DNA of 60,000 nucleotides from positions 47,122,001 to 47,182,000 of the forward strand of contig OX485804.1 of assembly GCA_950295325.1 (NCBI GenBank). The letters are read 5' to 3'. The translations under genes and the position numbers were made by a program. The DNA comes from Polytrichum commune. Taxonomy: Eukaryota; Streptophyta; Polytrichopsida; Polytrichales; Polytrichaceae. Every line of letters begins with the position of its first letter. Position 1 is the first letter of the stretch. A model generated the notes under the pieces. That model worked only from the letters and a program-made list of their open reading frames with translations, ran no database searches and had not been told where the DNA came from. Below, piece by piece: positions 1 to 13,420 of this stretch.

Positions 1-1625
1 AAGCAAGTGGATCAATCAAGCACTTCTCCCTAGCCAATCGAACTTGCAAGTTTTGTTGAGGTGCCGCCTCACGCAACTTCAACCCTCTTATCATGGCTCA
101 TGGGTCCATCATCTCTTTGGTTGTTTTCTCCTAATTTCTCCATCAAAGGCAGGTCAAAAGTTTGGCATCACATTACTCAATCATGGAAGGTGATGGCGAG
201 GATGGTTGTTTTTCTTCCTTGTCACGTTCAAAGGATATTTTGCAACTTAACTTTTGGTCGAGGATGGAGTACCAAGGCCTAAATTTTGGTATTACCATGG
301 ATAGGGTTTTTTTAATATATATATACATAAATAAAAAGATTTGAGATACTTCTGCGATATTTAAGACCCCGATTGGAACGAGTTTTTAGGATGGGATGAA
401 GCACACATGAAATTCTCCATTTTCTAAGGTTTATCATGATTTATGGGTCAAGTTGTTGGAATTTTGTGGACCTCTCCATGGGTTGGTTTGTACGAAAACC
501 TTGACAATGAGTTGCTTAAGTGGGTGTTTAGTGCAGGCTATCTTTAGGACTTTAGACTTGGTCCGGTGCAAATTAGTGCAAAATTTATGGGTACCATCCT
601 TAGGTCCTTGGTTGGGTCACAATACCTCATTCTTACTAAGGTGAAACTAAATGCGTAGAATGTGGTTTCACCCATGGTTTTTTCAAGGTGGATGTCACGT
701 GTTAAGTGGACATGCGATCAAGAGGTAGAACTCAATTCACCTTTTTCTTTGGAAAGCTGGATCAACTTTTCTTTGACCCAACATAGTGGTGCTAGCCTGA
801 GGTCACTCCTTTCCTAGCGTACTCGGCCAAGCTTGGTTGGAAATGGATTACTACTCAAAAGACTTTTGAGAACTCCATCCTTGAGAAATGACGGAATGAA
901 ATTCCTCCTTCTATCTCTCCAATTTGGAACACCATTTGGCACAAGCACAAGGTGCAAAAGGAAGCAGGTTTCCTGGGTCAGTTATTTGCCAATTAGTGGC
1001 GGTAAACGAATGGCATGGATAGATTTTGGCAAAGATTGACAAAAGTTGTCGCCATTGCAGCCCACCATCAGTGGTATTGGTGGAGCACAAATTTTTCAAT
1101 TGCCCGTTGGCTCAACAAGTTTGGCGCTATGCAGCTAACGTCATATGGCAAGTCTATGCCAAAAGAGGTAACCTTTGTCCCCGAAGTTTTTTTCGATGTT
1201 GCAATGCCTTTTTGATTGGCCTCTTAGGAGTTCATTGAAACCTTTCAATCATATCTGGTTTTTCTTGAGTGGCCTCCCATGTATTATTTGGTGTTAACAA
1301 AATGATTTGGTCTTTAATGCTACCCACTAGCCAATGAAAAAAACACATCAAGTTGTGTGAGGCTCTTTGATTGACCATGATAGACTTGAGTGGCCTTCAA
1401 AACTTGGAAAAAACTCCGGACATTTCTTATGAAGATGTGCTTAGAGAATTTGACAAGGTTTGGTGTGTCAAAGACCTCATTGTTACTCGTAGCAATTTAG
1501 TGGTTACTTGAAAAGTTAGGCCCTAGATGGATATTATTTCTTCAGTTCCCGTGGCTCATGGTTTCTCCCAAGGTGGTTCTCTTTTTTCCTTACAATTGAA
1601 TTGGTTTCAATTTGTGCCAAAAAAA
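1..1625 (+). mobile_element. Degenerate non-LTR retrotransposon (LINE), 3' part of ORF2
   Basis: Broken plus-strand reading frames resemble the end of a plant LINE ORF2. Around 930-1130 there is a reverse-transcriptase-associated zinc-binding (zf-RVT) pattern: a 'CRHC' pair, then 'EHKFFNCPLAQQVW'. Around 1290-1530 the frame reads 'FDKVWCVKDLIVTRSN'. The same frames recur on the minus strand at 39.19-39.98 kb, so this is a repeat family. The two copies end alike, at 'ATTTGTGCCAAA' followed here by an A-rich run near 1618. Stops and frameshifts make it non-functional. The 5' part lies outside the window. Confidence 0.8.
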
Positions 1626-2274
1626 AATTTTGAAACAAATCCACCTTAAGACTGGGGAATATTATTACTACAAGAAGAAACATATGTCTCACATTGACTA
1701 CCACACTTTTAGTCATCCAAGAAAATTCAAGAACTCATCATCTTTGATGACCAATTAATATTCGTTTCATAGATGAGAGTACTTTGAATGTGATTAATGT
1801 ATCAATTCAAAACACCTCAAATAGTCTGTAAAACATAAAAGCATCAAAAGTTGAAATTCTCAAATTGATGTTCTTTATAGTTCAGTTACTTCTATCGATT
1901 AAAAAATATTCCAAATAATAAAACACGAGATAGCACAAACAGATGCTCTATAAACCACAATGGTTTTTAAAACATTTTGACTTAGCAATTATGTAAAAGA
2001 TTAAGATATGATTCAATTATTTTTTAATCGCATAGCTTTCGAATCCACTTCAAGAGGCTCATCCAATCAGATGATCAGCACACAAATTGGATCGAATCCC
2101 TCTTAAGTACCAAACCCCTTGAATTGTTGCGAATGGTAAAGCCTACACCCTTATCAGGGTTGCAAAGGCTAATTCATGTATTAGTTTGTGTACAACATAT
2201 CTATTTTACAGTCAATTGCTCCAACTCTGCCTTTCAATATATATTTGTGTTCTCTATGTGAGTCGACCTGTGTC
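1626..2274. other. Intergenic, AT-rich; 3' flank of the Moco sulfurase gene
   Basis: I see no gene or clear repeat here. The part next to 2275 probably holds the 3' UTR and polyadenylation region of the minus-strand Moco sulfurase gene, but no decisive signal is visible. Confidence 0.4.
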
Positions 2275-5200
2275 TCACCTAGGAGAAACATGCCTTGTGA
2301 TGAACACATTTGAACCTACAACTAACAGCCGAGTGTATCGCGTTCTCAACCACTTTGTGGACTCCACTTCCAACTGGTTGTGCTCAAAATCTTCCAACCC
2401 AGACTTTTCTTGTACAAGAAGAATACCAAACATTATCCTTCCCTGCAGCCATGTGTCATCATTTTGTTTAATGCTAGAACTCATAAGAAAATGAATAAAG
2501 AAGCATTGTAATAGTCCAGAAAACCTCTGAAACTTCAGATAATGCAGCAAAGTCCAAGAGGAAATGAGAAATGTGGACCTTAACTACCTTTTGACGCCGA
2601 TAGGATGCTAGAGTGGCCAAAGGTTGATTGTGCTTTCCACGAGATCCCGTAGTTTGATCTATATTGACCATTTGACATCGATTGCAACCTCCTAGTACCT
2701 GTCAGTAAATTGGAGCATGTCTCAGAGATCAATAAAGTATCAACACTGACCAAACACATAGTGCAAACAACCAAGTTGCATTTGTATTAGAGTTATCAGT
2801 TTGAACTCAATGAGACTTTTTGTCAGGAGTTGGTCCCCAGAAACAAAATCAATAATTTCTTATCACTTGTGGTGCAGTATAGGAGATGGTCTTCAAATTT
2901 GAATGAAGAGCTATCTATTTTGGTTCATTAAAGCACAAACTCATTTTAGCACAATTTAACATGCCAATTGAGTTTGACCTCAATGAACCGATATAGAAGG
3001 TTTCTTGTTCAAACTACCACACTACCTCCAAGGATGCACCAAAAATTTAATGAATATGAAAAGTATTCTATGCAAAATGACCAACTCCTGATCAAAATTC
3101 ATGCTGAGTTAGAGCATATTGTCTACAAGATAAAGGAAGGTACAAAAATTCTTTGTTACATGACCACCAAGAATGCCTTATAATTAACCCTTTGTATTTT
3201 CACACAAGCATGTACATAATTCTTGAAAGAGAGAGGTAAGAGGTAAGAGGTAAAATTGAGAGTGAAGGCGTCAACATACCCTAAAGTTTTGGCCGCAGAT
3301 AGTAATCCTTTCCCAATTATCTTCCTCATTTGCCAAAGATCCAGACACCACAATATTTGGCCTAAAGCGCAAAGCATCCACTGGAACATATGGCAGGTCC
3401 ATCTCCGAGGAATTGTGATGAACTGTGGATGCCCAAACCAAGTATACATCAAATAAATGAAACCGAAACTTAAACAAGAGGCCCAATACTAGAGTGGTGA
3501 GATACATGGAGAGAATCATAAGTCATAAAGTCTCTAGTGGAACAAGTACATGCCTTCAAGATTGACTACTGCCTTTGGTTCTATTCCAAGCCTCATAGAT
3601 GGAGAACATTGAGGATATCCTTCTAAAAATAACTGGTACAACATTGACAAGACTTAATAGGGCACAAGATTCATGTGATAGAACTGTTTAGAAAATTTAC
3701 ACACAGAATGACATTCTCTCTTTCCTCAGAGAGCCTGAACAATATAAGGATGGGTTTATATAAGGGTTCGGGTTCAAGAAACTTGGGGTCCAAAATACCC
3801 CTTAATGGACGTTACTTACGGACCCAAGCTTGCAGATTCATTTCTCAAACTAATAGGAGTATTTTCTTTAGGGAGGACCAACGAGACTTGGCAGGAAAAT
3901 GATGCCACATTAGTGCTACTTCATTTCTTCATACCTTGGGCCTGGGCGCTAACATAAACTCCTTAGATCCAAAACATTCTCTAAACCAATAAGATCACTC
4001 GATTTTGGGGTTTCTTTGGTTTTGGACCCTAGTGTAAACCCACCCTTACAAATGGGTTTTGTTAAGGTGCCTCCAAGCTCTTCAGATGGGTCTAGCACAG
4101 GATTTCATTGAACTTACTCGCTTTCTGCCAATCTACAATTACTCCCCACAACTCAAGGATGCAATACAAGAATACAGATCATACAAGTAAACCCTAAGCC
4201 CACCTTCTTCCAGTTCTGCCATAACTCGTCGATTTAGCTCATCTACACTGGATTTTGACAAAAGCAAAAACTGCCCCTCGTTCGCAAAACTCATTTCATG
4301 TGAAACATTGTTATTGTCCCCCATCAGCCACGGACTTGGTCGGCCCCTTGACCGCAATGTTTTTGCTTCTTTCCGCACTAACGTGCAAGGAATGCCTAAT
4401 GCTTCTGTAAACCATGTTGTTGCCCCATCTCCATAGCTCGTGCCTTCAACACTGCAAGAAAAATCCAAGCACAGTCATGTTCACTCAAACAAAACCTTTT
4501 CCAACAAATTGATCTAGCTTGGAGAAAAGCTCCCAAAACACTGCCAAGAGTCAAAACCTAAGTTGCGAGAATGAATGCAACCAGGGAAAGAATTCCCAAT
4601 AAAGAATACACAGAATGGAACATATGTCAAGATGGAACACATTTTAATCTATCATAATCTGAACATTTAATCATGAAACTGGTTGTGAATCTTAACACAG
4701 GATAAGGACCAAACCTGTTACCACAGAGCTTAACCCCATCTATGAGTGCACATTTCGAGTTTTCGTTTAATGGCAACACCAAATCATGTGACATGTTGGG
4801 AGCCATGACATGCATAACCTCAGTTGCAAGGTCAATAGAGGTACGAATTGACGACATCGATGACACCTATATTCAAGCACGAAAACAAGATTTCACATGC
4901 TTGGGGTTAATTAGAAGTATTTCTACTTATGGAGAATAAACTTCATGAATTCTGATTACTTCAAACCTAGAATGCGAGTTCAATGAATGCTGAAGCACAA
5001 AAAACTCCACATGTTTTGACCCAATACTGATTGAGATCCAGTAGAATAGCATGCAATGATGAATGAGACTACTGGCTGTCACTCACTTTCTTTTGTGTAA
5101 GAGCATCTCCTCCAGCACTTTGAAGCATCCACTCTCTATCATAAAGGAGCCCTGTAAATTCATAAATCACCATCATACAGAGGGGTTTTGAATTACTTCT

Positions 5201-8200
5201 TGATATTTTAAATAAAAATCGTCAAAAGTAACCCTATCCAAAAATTAGTATATTTATCATATGCATCATTCCAATCAGGGCATACATATATGTAAACTAA
5301 ATCATATAGAGATTTGCAATTGTACGAATGATCTAGACACAAGTACATACCAAGTATATCTAATCACCATTGTCTCCATATGACTACCTTCACTCCCTCA
5401 TTTTTGCGGGTTGTGCTAAATATGGTTTCAATATCATAAACCAAATAAGACATTATTTCAATATTTGTTGAGGATTCACACAAATTGTCACGTATCATTT
5501 AAAGGTAAGAAAATCCCGTCCTTCAGGGGTTAAGAAAGAACAGGGTAAATATCTTACCACAATCACTAAGCGGCCATGCATCAACACTAAATCCACCGCA
5601 AGATTTAATTGGGTATATCACAATAGATTCCACTTCAACTGCACTGTCCAAGTCCTCCTTGTCTTCACTGCTTAAAGTGATGCTATCATCCAGCTCACTA
5701 CTGGTCCAATCTACAAGGTCATTGTAAATTCATAGTAATTAGAGTTTCAGACTTAACTACTTACACAACAACATCGTCTCAGATATTAGAGTTGTCCTTA
5801 AAGCTCTCAAAAACTCATGTTTTGGGAGAGGATTTCACCCCACTTTGGACAATTTATAATGTTGAAGTACTGTTCAAGTGGTGTCAGAACCCCCAATTTT
5901 GGTTAATTGAAACAGAGATATTTGACTTTGGCCAAGCAGCAGTTGTATAAAAATGAATTCCTTGTCAAACTTTCTAGAGCACCATTTTAGATGCCTTCAA
6001 AATTTTCTCATGAAATTCATTTGATATAGCCGCCTTTTGGCCAAAGTCAAATGCCTCCCCTACATTTCACCAATTTGGGGATGCTGACACCACTTGAACT
6101 CTCCTTAAACATTACAACTTATCAAAAGTGGGGTGAAACTCCTTACCAAAACATAAGTCTTTGAGACTCTATTAAGGACAAACCTTTGAATGACATGATG
6201 CATTGTTCTTCCTATCAAACAAAATATCAGAGTGAATTATGTGGTAATTATCATATGAAAACATGCTGCATACCATAACCCTCACACTACCCTCTTCCCA
6301 AACATGGATCAAGATGAAATGAAACTTGTAAGCCTGACGTGACCAATTTTACCTTTTCCAGTCTAGAAAGCAAGTATATACAAAATGACTGAATGGTTAC
6401 TGAAGTAGACTGTTCAAAAAATTCCAAATTCCATACTTATTAATAAAAGAGTTCACACCTGAGTCATTCGGGTCACTTGACAAAACCCCATTCGAACTAT
6501 GGCAATATACTTCATCTGTGTGTATTTTGTCCCCAGTTTCAACGAAGTACTTCATGATGAATTTAATAACTGCCTGTAAAAACACCACAAGAACTTGAAC
6601 AAGAGCTATCCCGTCTTTTTTGTTTTTCAATATTATCTTCTATAAAATTGAACTCATGTCAAAACAAACCCAAATTTGCGTAATGGTTTAGTGTAAAAAG
6701 GTTATACACTTCGAACCAATTTTTAAGACTCACCCAACTATCCTCAAACGTAGACATGTACCCAAAGGATACACGTACAGCTCCAGTAGGTTTTCCATGA
6801 ATCACATCATGATCATCCCAACAAACATGGCCCGCCTGCATTAAAAGTCAAAACACTTCAGTGACATGAAATGCTAAGGTTCTGAAAATCAATATTACAT
6901 CCCTGCAATTTTCAGTAATTTGTGGAAATCAAAGCTGATGCATACCTCAAAATTCAAGATAAGGTCCTCTTGAGACAGCTTCAAGTGTTTGGCACATGCA
7001 CCTGGGTTGCAGAAGCAGCCCGTCTGAAAATGGAAGCAGAAAAAAAAAACACTGTTAAGACCCAATAAATGAAATTTTTTATTTTTTTTATTTTTTATAA
7101 AAAACTCATTGTGGCAACTGATGATCAATGTCGTCACAGGTTTCAAACATTCAACACTTACATAATATATAATTATGTAAACTAAGAAAAATTATTTCAA
7201 AACAAACGAACAAGAATTTTAAAAAACAAAACAAAATTGCGCTCTATACGTACCCGAAGTTGAATATTACTGAGGACAGAAAGCTTCTCAACTTCACGAT
7301 GTCCCACCCATGAACCGTCCTCTCGCTTTAAATTGAACGTCACAACAGGGCCTTGATTACAGCCGGAACCCCAATACTTCTGCATTGTAATCAGAGGTTA
7401 TTAGAGTAACCTAGATGCTCATAACCTTATACATATTTATAGATATTTATTAAGAGGAAATAAATCCGGAGGAGCTATTGATGAAGTCCTGCAATACTGG
7501 AATAACTAAGTTAATTTGTTAACTTAGTGGCAATTTGAGGGCCTAAAGGACCAAGGAAGCTTGAATGGATGTATTACCTACATGGAATCTTACATGGCAT
7601 GGAATGGATAATGATTTATTGTCTACAGAATTTTACATCAAGCTCACCTCAAAGAGGTGGGTCTAACACAAAACCAGGAGACCATGACACTTCAAAACCT
7701 CATCACAACCCTTGATTTCTTATAACTTATCATGTAGAAGGGCCCACATTAATAGGATGGTATGAAAATTGCATTTGGTTGAGAGCCCAGTCACGTATGT
7801 CTTTACACTAACCTAGAAGGCTTGTGACCACACAAAATTCTATTTCAACTTTCCATGAGACAGCCTTCATACAGGTTTCAAGTGCCCTCACAATTTCATG
7901 GTCAGTGTAAAGCAAGAAAACAAATACATGAATTTTTGACTGAGTGATCCTACCACTTCATCAAGGCCATGGTTCCCATGCAAAACACACACCGGCATTC
8001 CATTTCCATGCTTTAAATTGGTCAATTCAATTGCAAGATGCTTGGTTAATGCCCCTGTATGCCTGCCACCAAGACTAGCTGATCAAAATTGAGCACTTGA
8101 GATTGATAGGCAAATATTTTGGAAAACAATTCCACCATCTTATGTTGACATGCAAGATAAATACATACTCCACAACATGAAAGTAAATTATCAAGATAAG

Positions 8201-11200
8201 ATCATCGAAGTACAAGATAATACTCATCACTTTGTAGATGTATTCATCACTTTGGTATTGTTGAACATAATGTGGATACATAACTCACATGTTAATACTA
8301 GATCTTTGAAGTCGTGCGATAGAGGCAAAACCATGACGCAATGCAGCAATGCTAAGGAATGTGGTAGTCCCATCCTCAAGCCATTGCTCCACTTTATCAC
8401 GTTTTTTCATCATGTCTATTTCAGCTATGGACATGGCCACTGTGCCTGCCAATCAGATCAAAGGGTTCTTATTAACACAGGAAAGACTAAAAGCTAACAG
8501 TTGACAGTTGAGGTCTTAGGATGTAGAATACGGGATTAGTACGAGATGATTAGTGAATGCAACTCGAGGTCATAGCCGTTTTCCTCATAATTTTCAAAGC
8601 ATGTATATATATCTCATTAATTATTGAATTGAGGATTATTCTTTCTTCTTAAATGAACATATAGGTCCCTCCAATATGTTGACTATCAAACCTAGAATAA
8701 TCACCAAATTTTGAGCACGTAGTCCAATCTCTTGTATACAAATGATGTCTTTCTGGTGTCTGTTCTTAGTTCCACACCTAACCACACACCACTCAAATAT
8801 AGGTGTCCGATTAGGCCCACTTACCTTATACCACAAAGACTACAAATGCAAGATTCAAGGTTTTGCAATGTGTCTATGACAAATTGTTTTAACCACAAGT
8901 CCACACTTATCAGCTTACAGCTATTTTTTGAAAACCCTTTCTGGATGGAATGTACAACAACAAAGCATATGCCAACATTCAACAACATGAAAAGGAATTC
9001 AGGAGAAAACATGCACCTCCTCCAAAGTATTTCTTCTTCAACATTTTTGCTGCATCTGGAACCACATCAAACGTATAGAAATGACCATCAGAAGAGCAGC
9101 AAAGTTGACAATTTAAATTGTTTGCATGAGTATCACATGAGTAAGAACCTACTAGTTAGAACCAGAAATCACCCATCATGCCAACAAGTCTCCATATCAT
9201 CAAACCCGTTAAGCTATAGTCATTAAGGCTCTCAACTCATGGGAAAATCATCAATGCTAGCTGAAGCAAAGTTCACCTGAGATCCAATCTAGATGCAACT
9301 TGACTAAGATTACAAAACTCCAGAGAATTGTAAGTACAGTCCTGTAATTTTTTCTTACAATCCATTTGCATATATTCTACAGAAAGTATTGATAAATATG
9401 GGCGACATATTGTTCATGTGTTTTTTAACATGAAACATCAAGTACATTGTGAGCACTCCTTCATAGGATTCCATCACCAAGAAATTGTAACAACCAACAA
9501 TTAATGTATGCAGATACCATAACTTCAGGAAGCTAATGCAGCTCATACATTTGAAAGTTATATAATAACTTTCAAAATTTTATATTAACCTTGATCACAT
9601 CAGAAGAAGGGTTAAATATGGTACCTGTACGAACAATAAGTGCACCTAAGCCTGTGGGATACCCAAAAATCTGCCATGGAAAAATCAACATCACCACACA
9701 ATATCTCAAATAAGTGCAGACAATTTTGATGAAAGACCAGAACTGATTCTTCAACAGATTACAAAAAAAATTATAATGACACTTTTGCAAACTTTGTCAT
9801 TTAACATACAATCCATAACAACATGAAGCCTATAAATTATTTTACTGACTACTTGTGGCACAAATAAATCTGTAGCGTTCCAAAAAGGTGTGTGATCTTT
9901 ATTGAAACATTACCTTGTAGAAAGAGATGGTTACAAAATCTGCTGGAAAGAGTGCCAAGTCTGGTGGTATCATTCCACAACCCTTTGCAGCATCTAAAAG
10001 CACCATCCATTGACCTCTGAATATACCCATTTCACACAAATTAGTAATATACTGTGAAAGTGGAATCCAATTGAGGCAGAAGATTCTGAGCTACTGAGGT
10101 ATGTGGCTATATTGTGAATAATTCTAACTCCACAGACAGTTTTGACCATTGAATCGGATCAAGAATTCACTCATCCAGTATGCAATTGCGACGAATCACA
10201 CAGATTGTCATTTTAAGTTTCATCAGTATTGGACTTGCAGTGCCAAAGTTATAGGAGGTCAAAGTGAAATTCTTTCTCTTTAAGTGATCAGATACATCCT
10301 CCCAATTGTGTTGTTCACTAATGAACCAAGTATAGTTGATCTATGCTGAGCACATAGTCCAATCTCATTGTAACAAGTGTCTTTTTGGTGTCCGTTCCTA
10401 ACCACAATCCTTGCCATACACCACTCAAATAAAGGTGTTCAAAGAAAATGAGATGTACCTACAATTGTTGTCCACATGCTTGCCACCTTGGACATACTTC
10501 ACCAGATTCAAGTCAAACTTTGCCCCAGAGAAATTACATTCCAATGGGAATGCAAAGAGATTGAATACTTCCTCTGCTTGTTGCCACCCCAAACCATAAC
10601 AGTATTGGTACATAGAAATCTACTTTCAATCTGATTCGAGTCAGTGGCTACTGGTTCCCTAGAATAAACAAGTGGAAAATAACACATGTGCACTTCATAT
10701 TGATTGAATAGTCCTACATTACACTAGAAGCAAACACCGAAACTCATGATTGTATTCATAGTTCAGTCATGTATGGAAATACTTAGGGAATTAAAAGTGC
10801 TCATTATTTTAAAGGACGTCTTATTAACTCACCCACCTGAAGGAACTTGAATATGATTGTTAGCCTTTGACACCCGCTTTTGCAAGGTCCTTGAGGTGAA
10901 TGTAAAATCAAGTTCTGAATCTGTCACCTTGGTTTGTGAGGCCTCCACATCCACAGCCGCTACACTTACACCTTGATCAAGAGCATATCTTAGATTGTCA
11001 AGGTATAACAGATCATTATTGTGAAAGAACATCCAAAGGGTGCCAATGTATAGATCAGATACCTCTCTTGACAGAAATAAATATGTCAAGACCCCTTGGT
11101 GCACTTAAGAGACTACTGTAGTGGTACATCTATGAACATGCAACAAGTCAAAATGTACAACATGTGTGCAGAAGAAGTGACTGAAGTGATAAGATATGAG

Positions 11201-13420
11201 AAAGAACGTTCCACAGCAACAAAGAGAATCCCGTGGAGTCTGGTTAAACACAAAATAATTATTTTGGGGGCAGGGGTTGCCATGTGTCTTGCCCGCATTG
11301 GTCAAGACAGTGTTCAGTCCAACATGGAAAAAAGCTTTTGGCACTCAAAATGTTGAACCATAAAGAACTTTACAGGTATTATACTGTAGAAACAAACAAA
11401 AGAACAGATCTTATCTAAAGAAGCAACTTATTGATACATGAGGTTTCAAAAAAAGGATACTCTCGAATTCCAAGAACGCTGTTGTGATTCTCCACTGTAT
11501 ATAAATATTGGCTCTCATTGCCCCAGGGGAATGTCTCTCCCACCATTTTCAGTGCTGCTGTTGCACCTGATGTAAAAACACATGTGTACTCACCAGCCGG
11601 AGCATTACAGTAATTCAAGACCTATAAGACATGACAGGGACAAGAAGGAAAGGAATCAATTTGCTATTGCATCAGCATTTTTTAATTGACAGGGGAGGTG
11701 ACACCCAACAAAAAGTACTCAAATATAAGCAGACAAGTACAAGACACCTTCACTGCAGGAGGTCCAGGTGTATCTTATGTGTACCACAATGATAATACAT
11801 ACATGGTACTCAATTCAAACCCTTTTAAATATCCAACATTATTACTGAACTTCAACACTCCGGAGAAAAAAACAGACGCATGCTATGACCCAAGGACATA
11901 CTTTCCTTATCTGCAGTACTCAAAAATCTAGTGCATGAATATCGACAAAGCAGAGATAACACTTGCAACAGCTATTGATCATAGGGGTGGCTAAGACTGA
12001 CATTCGCCCAGTCAATAACTTAACCCCAATGCATTCTGTGAAGAGATTGTCACATATAAGATCAATATGTTGCGCAAGTGATCTCAATTTTCTGGATGCT
12101 GCCATTGGAAAATATGATTAAATAGAAAACAACAACTTCAGCTGAAGTCAAAATAAGGCAAAATGCAGGTGATTAGAGTGACCTGCTGCCTCATGGACTC
12201 CACAACATCAGCTGTTCGCACACTGCTCTCACTTTGACTATCTGTATCTTCAAGTCAAGGTGCCCTTCAAACTAAGTCAACTTTAAAACCATCAGGAGAA
12301 GAGTGCTTGAAAGTATAATTCTCCCTCTCAAACCCAATAAGTATCTATGCCTTGTGAAGAAGATTAGAACACCCTGAACAAACCACAATCTTCCCTTCAT
12401 GGAACAAACACAATGTAGATAGGTCAGGAGATTCTAAAGTTTGAAACAATATGAAACAGTTCGTTCTTGACGCTAGGAATTAAAGGAGGAAGAGTGCTTG
12501 AAAGTAGAATACCGCCTCCCAAATCCAAGAAGTATCTATGCCTGTGGAGAAAATTAGTACATCCTTAATGGACGACATCTTTTCCTTCATGGAACAAACA
12601 CAATCTACTACATAGGTCAGGGGATTCTCATTTAAAACAACGATTCAAAACAATTTGAAACCATGTGAAACAGTTTAAAACAACTTGGAACAGTTTGTAC
12701 TTAACGCAGGGAATCGCAGGAGGATACGAGGATTGCCATAAAGATTGGAAGAGAAATCCTCTAGTGCTGCCTTCAACTGCGAATCGGCATGTAGTGTAGC
12801 TCCCGCATGGTCGACATACACAACTCCTGCAACAAAATGACCATACCCAACCCTCCACATCATCAAAATCTCAAATGGTTCCAGACATTTAAGCCCTTCA
12901 CACCAAATTCATACAATAACATTAAACCCTAGCTCCTCACAAAACCGAGTATCCAAATTACTCCTCCGTTTACTCTTCACCACAGCCATCCATAACCATC
13001 CGTAGCCATCATTCCCGTAGAGAGTGTAGATCCGGTCGCAAAAGGTCAACAAATTCTTTCAATGCTATAACAACTTTCTTTCTTCTTTTCTTTCTTTGTG
13101 GCATTATTTATTGCAAGGAGCAAGAAAGTGACTTGAAGTGTAAGAAATCCCATACCATTCAATCGTGCAAATTCGGTGGCTCGCAGCTTGTCAATTGGAA
13201 AGGCAGTTCCGGGATATCCATACACATCTCCAAATTTCTCTAAGAAAATTTTTTTGGCCTCACATTTCTCCTCCGATTTCACAGATGCATACGTCCCCTT
13301 TAGTAACTGGAAAATTTGGGTAAAACCCAAAAAGCCAAATATGACACGAATCCAATTCAATGCCCAATGCAAGAACAAGCAAAGCTCCGAAGCTTTTTCC
13401 TCCCAAAAAAATCTCCCCAT
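2275..13420 (-). CDS. Molybdenum cofactor sulfurase (ABA3/MOCOS type), 22 exons, 921 aa
   Basis: PLP enzyme that takes sulfur from cysteine and sulfurates the molybdenum cofactor of aldehyde oxidase and xanthine dehydrogenase; in plants this is needed for abscisic acid synthesis. Exons in coding order: 13156-13420, 12728-12826, 12183-12241, 11461-11621, 10837-10988, 10459-10573, 9914-10016, 9625-9670, 9017-9055, 8289-8445, 7954-8062, 7254-7379, 6946-7023, 6734-6835, 6459-6573, 5558-5710, 5087-5151, 4715-4866, 4204-4451, 3280-3422, 2588-2698, 2275-2442. Every intron is GT-AG and phases fit; total 2766 nt. Visible motifs: '[10 protein letters not shown]' (residues 90-99), PLP lysine in '[10 protein letters not shown]' (K318, exon 7 end), persulfide loop '[10 protein letters not shown]' (478-487), MOSC segments '[17 protein letters not shown]' (605-621), 'FRPNIVVSG' and 'GGCNRCQM' (832-839). 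Longer than ABA3 (819 aa), mainly through about 58 extra N-terminal residues. The start at 13420 is the only in-frame ATG before the conserved region. Confidence 0.95.
5790..6188. repeat. Foldback (near-palindromic) MITE-like element in intron 15
   Basis: The two halves are imperfect inverted copies of each other. 'TTGTCCTTAA' near 5793 matches 'TTAAGGACAA' near 6173. 'TTTCACCCCACTTT' on the left answers 'AAAGTGGGGTGAAA' on the right, and 'TTCAAGTGGTGTCAG' answers 'CTGACACCACTTGAA'. 'TTTGACTTTGGCC' answers 'GGCCAAAGTCAAA' in the middle. A transcript in either direction could form a long hairpin. It sits between exons 15 and 16 of the Moco sulfurase gene. Confidence 0.8.
7495..7905 (-). repeat. 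Old, degenerate copy of Harbinger-like family B in intron 11
   Basis: Parts align with the family B elements at 41.6, 46.0 and 53.2 kb: 'GAGGTGGGTCTAACACAAAA', then the 'GTGACCACACAA' segment, then 'CAATTTCATGGTCA' at the right end. The ends are eroded and no target duplication is visible, so it is older than the other copies. Orientation matches the 53.2-kb copy. Confidence 0.65.
8520..8830. repeat. Dispersed repeat family A in intron 9
   Basis: Contains the family A hallmarks: 'TTTTGAGCACGTAGTCCAATCTC' split over 8710-8732, a 'GGTGTCTGTTCTTAG' segment, and 'CCACACACCACTCAAATATA' near 8782-8801. The same blocks recur at 10.2, 16.3, 25.0, 29.4, 30.0, 33.3, 38.6, 42.9, 44.7, 54.4 and 55.2 kb. 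It partly approaches exon 9 of the Moco sulfurase gene. Confidence 0.7.
10225..10450. repeat. Dispersed repeat family A in intron 6
   Basis: Shares 'GAGCACATAGTCCAATCTC' and 'GGTGTCCGTTCCTAACCAC' with other family A copies, and an upstream block near 10245-10300 that recurs near 54.32-54.37 kb. Its right end lies about 10 bp from the splice donor of exon 6 (10459). Confidence 0.65.
12299..12725. repeat. Diverged tandem duplication in intron 2, ending at exon 2
   Basis: Two units with a period of about 191 bp: 'GAGTGCTTGAAAGTA' at 12301 and 12492, 'AAGTATCTATGCCT' in both, 'CTTCATGGAACAAACACAAT' in both, and 'GAAACAGTT' in both. The second unit is longer and runs up to the splice donor of exon 2 (low end at 12728). 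Divergence is substantial, so the duplication is old. Confidence 0.75.

Noticed and set aside
2186-2494. 102-codon plus-strand open frame
   Set aside because: Antisense to the last Moco sulfurase exon.
8732-9226. 164-codon plus-strand open frame
   Set aside because: Overlaps Moco sulfurase exon 9 on the opposite strand and a family A repeat; no recognisable protein features.
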